Shown: piece after piece, positions 1 through 9,598 of the stretch
Layout of the letters: each line of letters starts with the position of its first letter
How positions within the stretch are numbered: position 1 is the first letter of the stretch
Assembly: GCF_000550785.1 (NCBI RefSeq)
Contig: NZ_CP004350.1
Location: forward strand, 1,902,009-1,966,008
DNA: 64,000 nucleotides
Reading direction: 5' to 3'
Source: Corynebacterium casei LMG S-19264
GTDB lineage: Bacteria; Actinomycetota; Actinomycetes; Mycobacteriales; Mycobacteriaceae
The notes under the pieces: generated by a model
What the model saw: only the letters and a program-made list of their open reading frames with translations
Told to the model about the DNA's origin: nothing
Database searches by the model: none
Position numbers and translations under genes: made by a program

Positions 1-170
1 GGAATACCACATCAAGTTCACCCGGATCTCCTAAACCGAACGCTATCCCCTAGCATTTCGTGCGAGTGGCAAACTCAGGCTTTTGGTTATATTCACAAAT
101 CAAACATCGTGTTATGATTGTGCAGACTTTAGGCTTAATTTAAGAGGTTAAGAGAGGCATCCTTCCCCCT

Positions 171-944
171 ATGGACGCAGTATTTGCAGCACCGCCTTCA
201 ACCACTCGCTTATTCCCCGAATCACTCAGTCTCTCCGCTAAACAGCGTGAGGTTCTTGACACCCTCAACGGTTACCCCAATGGCACTGGCGCTGCCGAAA
301 TCTCCACTGTCTTGGGCGTGCATGTCAATACCGTGCGCGGACACTTGGAAGAACTCGAGGAACAAGGTTTGGTCCGCGTTTCTTCCGCTCCCAGCGGTGG
401 ACGCGGCCGCCCCACCCTGGTCTTCCAAGTTCGTATGCCTGATGTAGTCGGCGTCGCACAAGAGTATCTATGCCTCATCAAGATCCTGGTCGAAGCCATG
501 GAGCCGGAAGGCGAAATAACTCGAGAGGACCATGCGCGTGCCCGTGATATCGGGCGCCGCTGGGCACAGGAAGTACCTTCCCAGTTGGGTGATACTGATG
601 GCCATGACAATGCCATCGCCTCCCTGCTCATGCTCTTTCGGCAGATGGGGCCTGATCCGCTCAAGCAGCGTGCCCCGCACCCGGTAGAGGAATCCACCGC
701 AGGCACGGTCATTCAGCTCAATGCCTGCCCTCTGGTCAAAGCAGGCTCACAGCCTTCGCAGTTTATTTGCGCTGTGCACGAGGCTTACCTGCGTGAGACT
801 CTAGATGAGCAGCTCAAGGGCAAGATCCGTTTGACGCTGTTTCCGCGCAGCGCCCGCGCATCCTGCGATATTGTCGCGATACCCTGCTCTGCTCACCAGT
901 GCTCCACAGGGGTATCTACTAGCGCGCCATCTGCTAGCGCGTAG
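171..944 (+). CDS. Winged-helix transcriptional regulator with C-terminal cysteine cluster
   Basis: A 257-aa protein with a winged helix-turn-helix at about residues 21-88 (LSAKQREVLDTL, then a recognition helix around VHVNTVRGHLEEL and a wing rich in Gly/Arg). The C-terminal half has cysteines at 186, 200, 232, 239 and 244. Such spaced cysteines after an ArsR/DeoR-like winged helix recall the SufR-type iron-sulfur regulators, so Fe-S or metal sensing is plausible but is inference. The gene converges on the dehydrogenase at 934-3825 and overlaps its 3' end by 11 bp, so the two are not an operon. A purine-rich GAGAGG stands about 16 nt upstream of the ATG, a loose ribosome site; a later start is possible but would cut into the protein before the HTH. 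The target is unknown. Confidence 0.8.
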   Translation: MDAVFAAPPSTTRLFPESLSLSAKQREVLDTLNGYPNGTGAAEISTVLGVHVNTVRGHLEELEEQGLVRVSSAPSGGRGRPTLVFQVRMPDVVGVAQEYLCLIKILVEAMEPEGEITREDHARARDIGRRWAQEVPSQLGDTDGHDNAIASLLMLFRQMGPDPLKQRAPHPVEESTAGTVIQLNACPLVKAGSQPSQFICAVHEAYLRETLDEQLKGKIRLTLFPRSARASCDIVAIPCSAHQCSTGVSTSAPSASA

Positions 945-3825
945 CTAGCTCCAAAACCTCCAACACGTGGCGGTAAGGTTTGCCGGTGGCACGGGTCATT
1001 CCCAGCTCACAGGTGCGGTTGGTTGACACGTGGTGCTCACCGTCAATTCCTTTGACCTCTGAAGCCTCGCGCGCGGTAGCGCTCGCGGTAAGTTCCGGGT
1101 GCAGCATGCCGCGGTCTCCCGCATAGCCACAGCAACCCCAACTAAGTGGAATGTCCACGTCCTTAGCAGCCGCATTCGCTACTGCTTCAATCGCCGGCAT
1201 CAAACCCAAGTGCTGTGCTGAACAGGTCGGGTGAATAGTCACCGAATCCTGTTGCTTAGTCACCTGCAAATTGCCCACCAGGTGCTCCGCTGTGAAAGCA
1301 ATGGAATCCACCACGGTGATACCAGTGTCTTTCAGCATCGCAATAAAGCCCTCCGTACAGCTCGACGCATCCACGATGACGGGCAGTGTGCCGCCCTGGG
1401 TGGAATCGGCAAGCACTGTGCGCACTCTTTCCTGCATCACCTCATGGCCTTTTGCCATGCCCTTGGATGTCCATGGCGTGCCGCAGCACAGCGAATCAAT
1501 GCCCTCTGGCACGGAAAGAGCCACCCCGGCGCGCTCGGCAAGGCGGATAAAGGACTCGGTGACACCGATGCCACCCTTTTGCGCGCCGAACATGGCATTA
1601 ACACACGCCGGCACGTACACTGCTTGGACCTCGGCGGTCTTATCCCCGACTATACTGCCTAGTTTCGAGCGCCGACTGCCACCACTAGGCAATTCGGGTT
1701 GATACTGTGGCAAGGTTTCTGTGCCAACTAGCTTGCGGCCAACATCTGTGACTGCTTTGACCAGGCTAGTGGGTAGGCGGTGCGCGCCGCTAAGTGCAAC
1801 GGAGGCACCCAAGTTGACCGTGGACCAGCCTTGGGCAGCAGTCTTCCAAACGCTTTGTTCAACCGTGTTGGAATCCTCGCGGCGCAGGCGTTTGATGAAT
1901 TTACCGGTGTCAATGCCCACCGGGCAGGCGCGCAGGCACATCGAATCCACGGCACAAGTCTGTTTGCCCATGTACTCGTAGTCCTTATCCAATTCGGCGA
2001 CTGTGGCATAGTCGCCTTGCCCCTCAGCTTTAGCGCGCGCCCGGCGCACCACGATGCGCTGGCGTGGGGTCAGCGTTAGATCCTTGGAAGGACAGACCGG
2101 TTCGCAGTAGCCGCATTCGACGCAGGTATCAATCTCTTCTTCCACCGTGGGGTTGAGCTTCACATTGCTAATGTGCGCGGTGGGGTCTTCATCTAGGATG
2201 ACTCCGGGGTTTAGGATCCCGCGCGGGTCAATAGCTTGTTTGAGCTCCTGCATCACTTCATAGAGTTCATCGCCGTATTGACGGCGCACAAAGGGTGCCA
2301 TCGCACGTCCCGTGCCGTGCTCAGCTTTGAGATTTCCTTCTGCGGACAATATGAGGTCCACCATGTCATCGGTGAAGCTGTTGTAGCGTTTGAGATTGTC
2401 TTCGCCTTCGAAACGGTCGGTGAGGAGGAAGTGGATATTGCCGTCTTTAGCGTGGCCGAAGATGACGGCTTCTTCATAGCCATTGGAGTCGAAAAGCTCT
2501 TGCAATCCTGCACACGTATTGGCCAGGCGTTCTACTGGAACGGCGACATCTTCCAACAATGCTGTGGTACCTGACGGGCGGGCTTTGGCCACCTTGGCAT
2601 ACAGGCCTTTGCGAAACTGCCATGCGCTGTTGCGGTCGGCAGTCTGGGTGGAAAATGCCGAGGGCTTAAACAATTCCAAGTCCCCCAGTAGCTTTTGTCC
2701 AATGTGCTCACGCTCAGCCAGCTCATCTGCTGTTTGGGCATGGTATTCAATGAGCAACGCTGCTTGTTTATCCACATCAAAACCCAGAATGGACTGCGGC
2801 GCATCATCAAAGCTCTGCCCGACCTTGATGGATGCTGCATCCATGAGTTCCAACGTAGCAGCGCCCGTGCCCACCAAGTCCGGCAATGCCGAGGTCGCGC
2901 CGTGCAGGTCGGCGAATACCGCCACCGTTGTGGTGGCAAGCTTTGCCACTGGGATGGTTTCAAAGATGGCTTCCGCCACAAACGCCAAGGTGCCTTCGGA
3001 GCCCACCACGAGGTGCTCCAAGATCTTGGCCGGGCCTTCGAAATCGAGGAAGGAATTCAAGCCATAGCCCATGGTGTTTTTGATGGCGAAGTGCCGCTGA
3101 ATAATCTCTACCGACTCTGGGTTGTCTTTAACTCTGCGCTGCAACTGCAGCAGCTTTTCGGCCAGCTTCGGCTCAAGCGCATAAAGCTTGGCATCTGCAT
3201 CATCCGCACTGGTGTCAATGATGGTGCCCGATGGCAGGACTAAAGTTAGCCCGCGCAAGGTTTGATAGGTATTGAATTCCGTACCGCACGCCATGCCAGA
3301 AGAATTATTATTGACCACCCCGCCGATGGTCGCGGCCGACTCACTCGCTGGGTCCGGGCCAAGCTTGCGGTTATACAACGCCAAACGCGCATTGACCTGC
3401 GCCACGGTCATCCCCGGCTGCACCCGAATGATGCGACCATTATCTTGCACGCTCATATTTCTAAACCCGCGTCGCACATCCACCAACAACCCATCGCCGG
3501 AAGCCTGACCCGACAACGATGTGCCACCAGAACGCAACGTCACCGACAAATCATGATCCGCAGCCACCTTGAAGGCATGGGCGACTTCCGTGATATCGGT
3601 TGCCACAATGACAGCTTTGGGCACGTTGTAATAGTGCGAGGCGTCGCTGGCATAAGCCACCCGGTCAATTAGGCGCGTGCGCACATCATCATCCGCGATG
3701 ACAGCACGCAGACTTTCCAGAACTTGGGATTCCAGGGCGCTGTGCACCCCAGTGCCATGGGTGTGCTCGTGATGGTCGTGATGGTCAGGCTGAGAATGTG
3801 AAGCATCTGGGGACGCAGTAGTCAT
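934..3825 (-). CDS. FAD-linked and 4Fe-4S 2-hydroxyacid dehydrogenase (GlcD/YdiJ type)
   Basis: A 963-aa fused flavoprotein. It has a PCMH-type FAD-binding domain at about 65-240 (RSGGTSLSGQ, then a Gly/Asn-rich loop near 165), an FAD-oxidase C domain at about 295-540 (FGHAKDGNIHF, AEHGTGR) and a ferredoxin part with C568, C571, C574, C578 and a second cluster at C624, C630, C634. A C-terminal CCG half follows (HPTCSAQHLGL, WGCCGYAGDRG). This order matches E. coli YdiJ-like enzymes that oxidise D-2-hydroxyacids such as D-lactate or D-2-hydroxyglutarate and pass electrons to a membrane acceptor; the exact substrate cannot be read. The frame opens at 3960, but the ATG at 3825 with AAGGTCC upstream is the better start. 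Residues 10-28 are strikingly His-rich. It overlaps the convergent regulator gene by 11 bp. Confidence 0.85.
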   Translation of the reverse strand: MTTASPDASHSQPDHHDHHEHTHGTGVHSALESQVLESLRAVIADDDVRTRLIDRVAYASDASHYYNVPKAVIVATDITEVAHAFKVAADHDLSVTLRSGGTSLSGQASGDGLLVDVRRGFRNMSVQDNGRIIRVQPGMTVAQVNARLALYNRKLGPDPASESAATIGGVVNNNSSGMACGTEFNTYQTLRGLTLVLPSGTIIDTSADDADAKLYALEPKLAEKLLQLQRRVKDNPESVEIIQRHFAIKNTMGYGLNSFLDFEGPAKILEHLVVGSEGTLAFVAEAIFETIPVAKLATTTVAVFADLHGATSALPDLVGTGAATLELMDAASIKVGQSFDDAPQSILGFDVDKQAALLIEYHAQTADELAEREHIGQKLLGDLELFKPSAFSTQTADRNSAWQFRKGLYAKVAKARPSGTTALLEDVAVPVERLANTCAGLQELFDSNGYEEAVIFGHAKDGNIHFLLTDRFEGEDNLKRYNSFTDDMVDLILSAEGNLKAEHGTGRAMAPFVRRQYGDELYEVMQELKQAIDPRGILNPGVILDEDPTAHISNVKLNPTVEEEIDTCVECGYCEPVCPSKDLTLTPRQRIVVRRARAKAEGQGDYATVAELDKDYEYMGKQTCAVDSMCLRACPVGIDTGKFIKRLRREDSNTVEQSVWKTAAQGWSTVNLGASVALSGAHRLPTSLVKAVTDVGRKLVGTETLPQYQPELPSGGSRRSKLGSIVGDKTAEVQAVYVPACVNAMFGAQKGGIGVTESFIRLAERAGVALSVPEGIDSLCCGTPWTSKGMAKGHEVMQERVRTVLADSTQGGTLPVIVDASSCTEGFIAMLKDTGITVVDSIAFTAEHLVGNLQVTKQQDSVTIHPTCSAQHLGLMPAIEAVANAAAKDVDIPLSWGCCGYAGDRGMLHPELTASATAREASEVKGIDGEHHVSTNRTCELGMTRATGKPYRHVLEVLELATR

Positions 3826-4079
3826 GGGAAGGACCTTCTTCGATTGTCTAGCTTGAGTGAATTCACCTGTTGTTCGACCAAGCCCATTGGATGCGCAGCC
3901 CGAGCCTGGTGAGATACGAGTGATTTTACTCACCAGCATGGTGGCAGCAATCATGGCCAACCTTAGTTTGAACCAACTCCACCCTCTAAATACCTGCTAA
4001 GCCCGGACTTACGATCCGTGCGGGTGTTAACCTTAATTTGTACTTAAACACGTAAATTGCCGTTTAATTTGGAGAAAAC

Positions 4080-4847
4080 ATGAGGACCCGAGTCCTTCCA
4101 GCTTTGGCCATCGTTGCAGTTGCGACTGCACTGACTGCCTGCTCAGATTCCGCAGATTCCGCGGAAGCACCAGCGGAAAAGGTCGAGCTCAACCTCCTGG
4201 CAGCATCTTCCACCCGAGTTTTCAATGAAGAACTCGAAGCGCAGGCCGCAGAGCTTGATCCATCAGTCTCCTTGCTCATCAACAACGCCGGATCATCAAC
4301 TCTGGTGCAGCAGCTTGTCGATGGCGCGCCGGGCGATGTTCTGATCACTGCGGATAAAAAGAACATGACGGATGCGCAGGATGCCGACGTGGTCAATGAT
4401 CCAGTGCAGCTGGCCTCTAATGTGATGGTCATGGTTGTTCCAGCAGGAAACCCAGCGGGTCTAGAATCCGTTGAGGACATCACGGAAGACACCACCTTCG
4501 TGCTGTGTGACCCACAGGTTCCTTGTGGCACCGTATCTGAGTCCATCATTGAAGCTAAGGGCCTGGATGTCACCGCTGATTCCCTGGAGCACCAGGTAGC
4601 AGACGTGCTGGGCAAGGTCACCTCTGGTGAAGCTGACGCCGGCTGGGTATATGCCACCGATGCTGCCGCTGCCGGAGATGCAGTAGAGGTCATCGAAATC
4701 GAAGGCGCTGAAGAATTTACCAACAGCATCTTCGGCGCAGTGGTTGCTGAGTCTGAAAATCCGGAGTCCGCACAACAGCTGCTGGATCTGCTGGCTGATG
4801 ACTTTGATTCGGTCTGGACCGACTACGATTTTACCCCAGAAGACTAA
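4080..4847 (+). CDS. modA: Molybdate ABC transporter substrate-binding lipoprotein
   Basis: A 255-aa periplasmic-type binding protein. The N-terminus is a lipoprotein signal peptide ending in the lipobox LTAC, with the lipidated cysteine at residue 21. The mature part has typical ModA features: LLAASSTRVFNEE near the start, then INNAGSSTLVQQL, APGDVLITADKKNM and a late GEADAGWVYATDA stretch. These form the oxyanion pocket for molybdate or tungstate. It lies 23 bp ahead of the fused permease/ATPase gene, so one transcript is expected. GGAG stands 6 nt before the ATG. The 254-bp gap to the divergent dehydrogenase start should carry both promoters; no ModE-type operator was recognised with confidence. 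Confidence 0.93.
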   Translation: MRTRVLPALAIVAVATALTACSDSADSAEAPAEKVELNLLAASSTRVFNEELEAQAAELDPSVSLLINNAGSSTLVQQLVDGAPGDVLITADKKNMTDAQDADVVNDPVQLASNVMVMVVPAGNPAGLESVEDITEDTTFVLCDPQVPCGTVSESIIEAKGLDVTADSLEHQVADVLGKVTSGEADAGWVYATDAAAAGDAVEVIEIEGAEEFTNSIFGAVVAESENPESAQQLLDLLADDFDSVWTDYDFTPED

Positions 4848-4870
4848 TTTTCTAATGACTCTGGTGCACA

Positions 4871-6808
4871 ATGAATTCCTCCCCTGCTAACACCGCAGCG
4901 AGTGGCACTGCCATGGCTTCGCAGCTCAAGACAGTCACGCATAAAGTACCGGTGCTATTTGTAGCAATCGGCATCATTGCGATTGCCTACATTGCTTTTC
5001 CGGTCATCGCGCTCGCGCTGCGTGTGCCTTGGGGAGATTTCTCTGAGATAGCCTCCGTGCCAGAGACAATAGAGCTGCTCAAGACCACATTGTCAGCAGC
5101 AGCACTGTCCACCATCATTGCCACGGTGTTGGGCATTGGCTTGGCGCTGTGGTTATCACAACTGCGTCGCGGGGCATCTGCCGTCCGGCTTTTAGTGTAT
5201 TTGCCGCTGGCCATGCCGCCGGTGGTATCTGGCCTGGCACTGACCGCGTTTGTGGGCCGCCGCGGTTTGCTTGCCCCCGTGCTTGATTTCTTCGGTTGGC
5301 AATTAGCCTTCGCCTTTCCCGGCGTTGTGGCAGCCCACGTGTTTGTCACACTCCCCTTCGTTGTGGTGGCGGTTGATTCCGCGCTGCGGCAGATAGATTC
5401 TGAGATCACCGCCTCCGCGCGCGGTGTCGGCATTGGCCAATGGATGATTCTAGGCCGCATCACGCTGCCCACTATCGCCCCGGCAATCTTGACGGGCTTG
5501 GGACTAGCTTTTGCGCGCTCCCTCGGCGAATTTGGCACCACCGTCACCTTTGCTGGTTCCATGCCTGGTGTTACCCGCACCCTGCCGCTGGGAATCTATC
5601 TTGAGCGTGAGATCAGTGCGGAAAATGCCTACGCGTTATCTGCCATCCTGATCGGCATTGCGGTGCTCAGCCTCATCGTGGCTGGCCTGCCCATGCTATT
5701 TTCGCGCCAGGCAACACAAAAGGCGCAGGTTCTCGGGTTCATGGATGTGGAAAAACTCAGAGAGCTCACAAAGCCGGACGTGACAGGTCCTGACATTAAA
5801 GTGACCTCCAACGGGCAAACCACACACTTTCCATCCGGTGAGACCACCACCGTGATTGGCATGAATGGCTCCGGCAAGACCACCCTGATGAGCCTGATTG
5901 CTGGGCGTTTAACCTCCGCCAATTTCACCTTGCACGATAATCCGAAGGTAGTCCTGCTCACGCAGAACCCCGGTCTGCCCAAGAACGCGAGCGTCAACCA
6001 GGCCATCACCATGGTAACTAGGAGTTCAGCACGGACAGCAGAGCTTCTTGCTGCTGCCGGACTCTCGGCGCTGAGTGATGTTCGTGTCTCTACGCTTTCT
6101 GGTGGTCAGGCTGCGCAAGTCGCGCTCGTGCGCGCACTCGCAGCGCGCCCGCAAGCACTCATTTTGGACGAGCCACTCGCCGCGATTGATGTGTCTTCTG
6201 CTGCTCGCTGGCGCCGTTTCCTACACGCAACTGCCACTGACCGCACCACCCTGTTGGTCACGCATAATGCGTTGGATGTTGCCGGGCTGTCTCACAACAT
6301 CGCCGTAATGGAAGCAGGACGCGTCGTGGCATTTGGCCCCACGAATGAGATTCTCAGCGTTCCGCCCACCTCTTTCGTAGCAGACATTGCCGGGCTAAAC
6401 CGCTTGACTGGCACCATCCAGTCGATCGACGCAGACGGCCAGACCGTCATCAATTCCCACAACCAGGACATCCATGGCGTACTAGAGATTCGAACCAGCC
6501 CACCGGAATCCGTTCTATCAGAAGTGTCTCCATCGAAGGGTGAAAAAGCCACTGTGGTCTTCTCCCCTTATGACGTGCAGCTGCACTTAGAACCTTTGGG
6601 CAAGACCCCCGGCGCCACTACTATTCGCGGCACGGTGCACTCTGTCACCGCTGACAGCTTGTCCCAGTTAAGCGTGAGCGTGCGAGTGGGCAGTGAACTC
6701 ATCACCGTACCGGTGGACGCCTCACACGCACTTAATGCCTCAATCAACTCCGTCGATGAAGTTGATTGCACCATCGACATTTCTAAAGTTCGCGTCTACC
6801 AGCACTAG
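4871..6808 (+). CDS. Fused molybdate ABC transporter permease-ATPase (ModB-ModC)
   Basis: A 645-aa protein joining two normally separate subunits. Residues about 25-280 are a BPD-type permease with several membrane helices and the coupling loop ASARGVGIGQWMILGRITLP (181-200). Residues about 290-500 form a short ABC ATPase: Walker A GMNGSGKT (330-337), signature LSGGQ (409-413), Walker B ALILDEP (429-435), switch His at about 465. The last about 140 residues resemble paired TOBE/MOP oxyanion-binding domains. With modA just upstream this makes a complete importer. The frame is open through the junction at about 280-300, so this is a true fusion, not two overlapping genes. No strong ribosome site precedes the ATG; M15 is an alternative start. 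Confidence 0.9.
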   Translation: MNSSPANTAASGTAMASQLKTVTHKVPVLFVAIGIIAIAYIAFPVIALALRVPWGDFSEIASVPETIELLKTTLSAAALSTIIATVLGIGLALWLSQLRRGASAVRLLVYLPLAMPPVVSGLALTAFVGRRGLLAPVLDFFGWQLAFAFPGVVAAHVFVTLPFVVVAVDSALRQIDSEITASARGVGIGQWMILGRITLPTIAPAILTGLGLAFARSLGEFGTTVTFAGSMPGVTRTLPLGIYLEREISAENAYALSAILIGIAVLSLIVAGLPMLFSRQATQKAQVLGFMDVEKLRELTKPDVTGPDIKVTSNGQTTHFPSGETTTVIGMNGSGKTTLMSLIAGRLTSANFTLHDNPKVVLLTQNPGLPKNASVNQAITMVTRSSARTAELLAAAGLSALSDVRVSTLSGGQAAQVALVRALAARPQALILDEPLAAIDVSSAARWRRFLHATATDRTTLLVTHNALDVAGLSHNIAVMEAGRVVAFGPTNEILSVPPTSFVADIAGLNRLTGTIQSIDADGQTVINSHNQDIHGVLEIRTSPPESVLSEVSPSKGEKATVVFSPYDVQLHLEPLGKTPGATTIRGTVHSVTADSLSQLSVSVRVGSELITVPVDASHALNASINSVDEVDCTIDISKVRVYQH

Positions 6809-6856
6809 TTCCGTTCCATGGCGTTGCTGGAATAGACCACGGGTGATGCGCACAAG

Positions 6857-6904
6857 AAAGCTCCATGCCGAATGCTGTTTTTAAATCAGCGGCATGGAGC
6901 TTTT
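6857..6904 (+). terminator. Intrinsic terminator after modBC
   Basis: A 14-bp stem (arms 6857-6870 and 6890-6903, core GCTCCATGCCG) with a 19-nt loop, followed by a short T run on the plus strand. It lies between the convergent ends of modBC and thrB. The left side is A-rich, so it may also stop transcripts coming from thrB. Confidence 0.8.
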
Positions 6905-6965
6905 CCATTTTGAGGCGTTCAAACCTAAATTTTTTGGCGTGAACGCTAAGCTTCGGCTTTGAAGC

Positions 6966-7895
6966 TTAAGCCTGGGTGACCTCGACGGTGACAGGACCTG
7001 CGACTTCGAGTTCGATAACGCGCAGTTCCTGGGAGCGTGCGTCCTCGAGTATTTCTTCATCGATAGGTTCGGTGTGCAACACCATCACGGTTGGGCCAGC
7101 ACCTGACAGGTAGGCGGCGTAGCCACGGTTGCGTAGACGATTAACCCACTCTGCAGTAACCGGCAAAACATCTGAACGGTAAGGCTGGTGCAAGCGGTCA
7201 CGCGTGCCCTCCCACAGCAGCTCTGGGTAGCTTTGCAGCGCTGCAACCTGAACCGCGGTTCGGGAGACGTTGAATGCTGCGTCGCCGTGCGTGACGTGTG
7301 AAGGAAGCACTCGGCGCACCGCCTGCGTGGAGGCGTGGAAGTTAGGAACCAGCGCGGTGGCGCGAATGTCCTTGTGCACCTTGATCTGTGCTGCCTTGTA
7401 CTGCGGTTGGGAACGGCCATCCACCGGGATGGTCGTCCACGACACCACAGCCTGGCCTAGTACGGAAGCTGCAGCATTATCAGGGTGGCCCTCAAACGCC
7501 GAGGACAGCTGCACAATCTGCGCATCATCCAAAGGGAAACCCGCCAACGCATTGGCCGCAACCACACCGGCCACTGCAGCCGAAGCCGAAGAACCCAAGC
7601 CGCGAGACTGCGGAATGTTGTTGGTCGAAACAATGCGCAGGCCAGGCGCCTCAACATCGGCAGCCTTCAAGCCAGAGCGAATGGCCTTGACCACCAGGTG
7701 CGAACCATCACGCGGAAGGTCCTCTTCGCCTTCGCCGAAGATCTCCACCTTCAAACCGGATGGGATGATTTCAACTTCGACGGTGTCATAAATGGACACT
7801 GCCATGCCCAACGTGTCATAGCCTGGGCCTAAGTTCGCGGAAGAACCGGGAACAGAGACTACAACCTTGGTGCCAACTTCTAATTCAGTACTCAT
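6966..7895 (-). CDS. thrB: Homoserine kinase
   Basis: A 309-aa GHMP-family kinase that phosphorylates homoserine with ATP in threonine synthesis. The GHMP phosphate loop is visible at about 95-110 ([16 protein letters not shown]), and the N-terminal [18 protein letters not shown] is typical of ThrB. The length equals the corynebacterial enzyme. It follows hom with a 30-bp gap, the classical hom-thrB operon of Corynebacterium, and ends facing modBC across a terminator at 6857-6904. Confidence 0.96.
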   Translation of the reverse strand: MSTELEVGTKVVVSVPGSSANLGPGYDTLGMAVSIYDTVEVEIIPSGLKVEIFGEGEEDLPRDGSHLVVKAIRSGLKAADVEAPGLRIVSTNNIPQSRGLGSSASAAVAGVVAANALAGFPLDDAQIVQLSSAFEGHPDNAAASVLGQAVVSWTTIPVDGRSQPQYKAAQIKVHKDIRATALVPNFHASTQAVRRVLPSHVTHGDAAFNVSRTAVQVAALQSYPELLWEGTRDRLHQPYRSDVLPVTAEWVNRLRNRGYAAYLSGAGPTVMVLHTEPIDEEILEDARSQELRVIELEVAGPVTVEVTQA

Positions 7896-7925
7896 AATTG
7901 GACTATCTTAGCCGTGATCAGCGCA

Positions 7926-9260
7926 CTAGCTATCAAGACGGAGGACAGACTTTACTTCCTTAACCACATCGAGGTTAGTCAGGGTCTCCACGATGTTGCG
8001 CAGAACTGCCTCACGCGCGGTGTGGGTAACCACGATCAAGCGTGCGTCGTCTTCGGAGCCTTCCTGACGGACGGTGCGCAAGGAAACGCCGTTGGCTGCG
8101 AACTCAGAAGAGATGGCTGCCAAAACTCCGGTGCGCTCATCCACCTGCATATCAATGTGGTAGCAGGTCAATGCCTCACCAGCATCAGCAATTGGCAGAT
8201 TAGCGTAGGTGTTGTCCTCTGGCGCACGACCACCGTGAACAATGTTGCGGCTTGCGCCAACAATGTCACCAACAACAGCAGATGCGGTTGGGTAGCCACC
8301 AGCGCCGTTACCGTAGAACATCAAAGAACCGGCTGCTTCTGCTTCGACAAAGATTGCATTGTATGACTCAGAAACAGTAGCCAATGGGTGTTCCTTCGGT
8401 ACCAAAGTTGGGTGAACTCGAGCATTAACTGCCTCGGTACCATCTTCACGGGTCACGCGCTCACAGATAGCAAGAAGCTTGATGGTGTAGCCAGCTTGGT
8501 TAGCTGCGGCGATATCTTCGGAGGTGACATTTGAGATGCCTTCGCAGTACACGTCTTCAAAGTTCACGCGGGTGTAAAAACCAAGCGATGCCATAATTGC
8601 TGCCTTAGACGCAGCATCATGACCTTCAACGTCAGCGGTTGGATCTGCTTCGGCGTATCCCAGGCGGGTTGCCTCAGCCAGTGCATCATCATAGGTGGCA
8701 CCGGTGGTTTCCATGGCATCCAAGATGAAGTTGGTGGTGCCGTTGACAATGCCGGAGATGCGCTGCACATGGTCACCTGCCAGGGAGCGGCGCAGCATGC
8801 CGACAACTGGGATTGCTGCGGCAACTGCAGCCTCAAAGTAGAGGTCAACACCAGCGGCATCGGCAGCCGCGGCAAGCTCATCAGCGTGCGCTGCCACGAG
8901 GGCCTTGTTTGCGGTTACTACGGACTTGCCCGCGTTAAGCGCTGCCAACACCAGTTCGCGTGGGTAATCAATACCGCCGATAACCTCAACCACCAAGTCG
9001 ACGTCATCGCGAGCAATCAGCCCACGAGCATCATCAGTGATCAGCTCATCCGGCACACCCGGACGCTTCTTAGCCAGGTCAGAGACCGCAATACCGCGAA
9101 CCTCAACTGGGCCGCCAATGCGCTGCGTGTAGTCATTCGCATAGTCGGTCAGAAGACGAAAGACTTCTGCGCCAACGGTGCCGAAGCCCAAAAGCGCAAT
9201 CCCTACTGGCTGACCTTCACCCTTGCCGGTGCGGTTGAGATCTTGGACGTTCGAAGACAT
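7926..9260 (-). CDS. hom: Homoserine dehydrogenase
   Basis: A 444-aa enzyme that reduces aspartate semialdehyde to homoserine. It has a Rossmann NAD(P)-binding motif GFGTVG (25-30), the catalytic region with AEADPTADVEGHDAASK, and GRAPEDNTYANLP before the C-terminal ACT domain. That domain (about 367-440, DERTGVLAAISSEFAANG) is where threonine acts as feedback inhibitor in C. glutamicum. First gene of hom-thrB. The 244 bp between its start and the lysA terminator should hold the promoter; I saw no leader peptide rich in threonine or isoleucine. Confidence 0.97.
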   Translation of the reverse strand: MSSNVQDLNRTGKGEGQPVGIALLGFGTVGAEVFRLLTDYANDYTQRIGGPVEVRGIAVSDLAKKRPGVPDELITDDARGLIARDDVDLVVEVIGGIDYPRELVLAALNAGKSVVTANKALVAAHADELAAAADAAGVDLYFEAAVAAAIPVVGMLRRSLAGDHVQRISGIVNGTTNFILDAMETTGATYDDALAEATRLGYAEADPTADVEGHDAASKAAIMASLGFYTRVNFEDVYCEGISNVTSEDIAAANQAGYTIKLLAICERVTREDGTEAVNARVHPTLVPKEHPLATVSESYNAIFVEAEAAGSLMFYGNGAGGYPTASAVVGDIVGASRNIVHGGRAPEDNTYANLPIADAGEALTCYHIDMQVDERTGVLAAISSEFAANGVSLRTVRQEGSEDDARLIVVTHTAREAVLRNIVETLTNLDVVKEVKSVLRLDS

Positions 9261-9598
9261 GCGTACTCCCCAAATTTACGTGTTGTGAGATGTGAATTTC
9301 ATTCCATGGCCATCATACAGAACAAGCGGTCTATTTCAGCCTCTGGGCTTGGATTTAGTGGCATACGAAGACGGTAGAAAAGTGCGCCAATGCCTAATAC
9401 CAGTACCGATGACGGGCAAGCTTGCCACAATTAAGAGAATATAAGTTTTCCTAACCCTGCTTCAGACTTACTTAACACGAGGTTTATGTGTCAAAACTGA
9501 ATAAAATACGCCGGAACAGTAGTGATGCTCCGGCGTATTCGTGGTGCTGCTGGGCTGCGTTACGCCTAGCTGATGGTGTGTGTTTTGGTTGTGCGCAT
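9261..9598. other. lysA-hom spacer (338 bp)
   Basis: Between the hom start and the lysA stop, both on the minus strand. The lysA-proximal part has an intrinsic terminator (9505-9539). The remaining about 240 bp should hold the hom promoter. No further gene or clear operator was seen. Confidence 0.6.
9501..9539 (-). terminator. Intrinsic terminator after lysA
   Basis: Perfect 11-bp stem AATACGCCGGA (9505-9515) with TCCGGCGTATT (9529-9539) and a 13-nt loop. Read on the minus strand the stem runs into TTTTATT. It lies 60 bp beyond the lysA stop. Confidence 0.88.
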
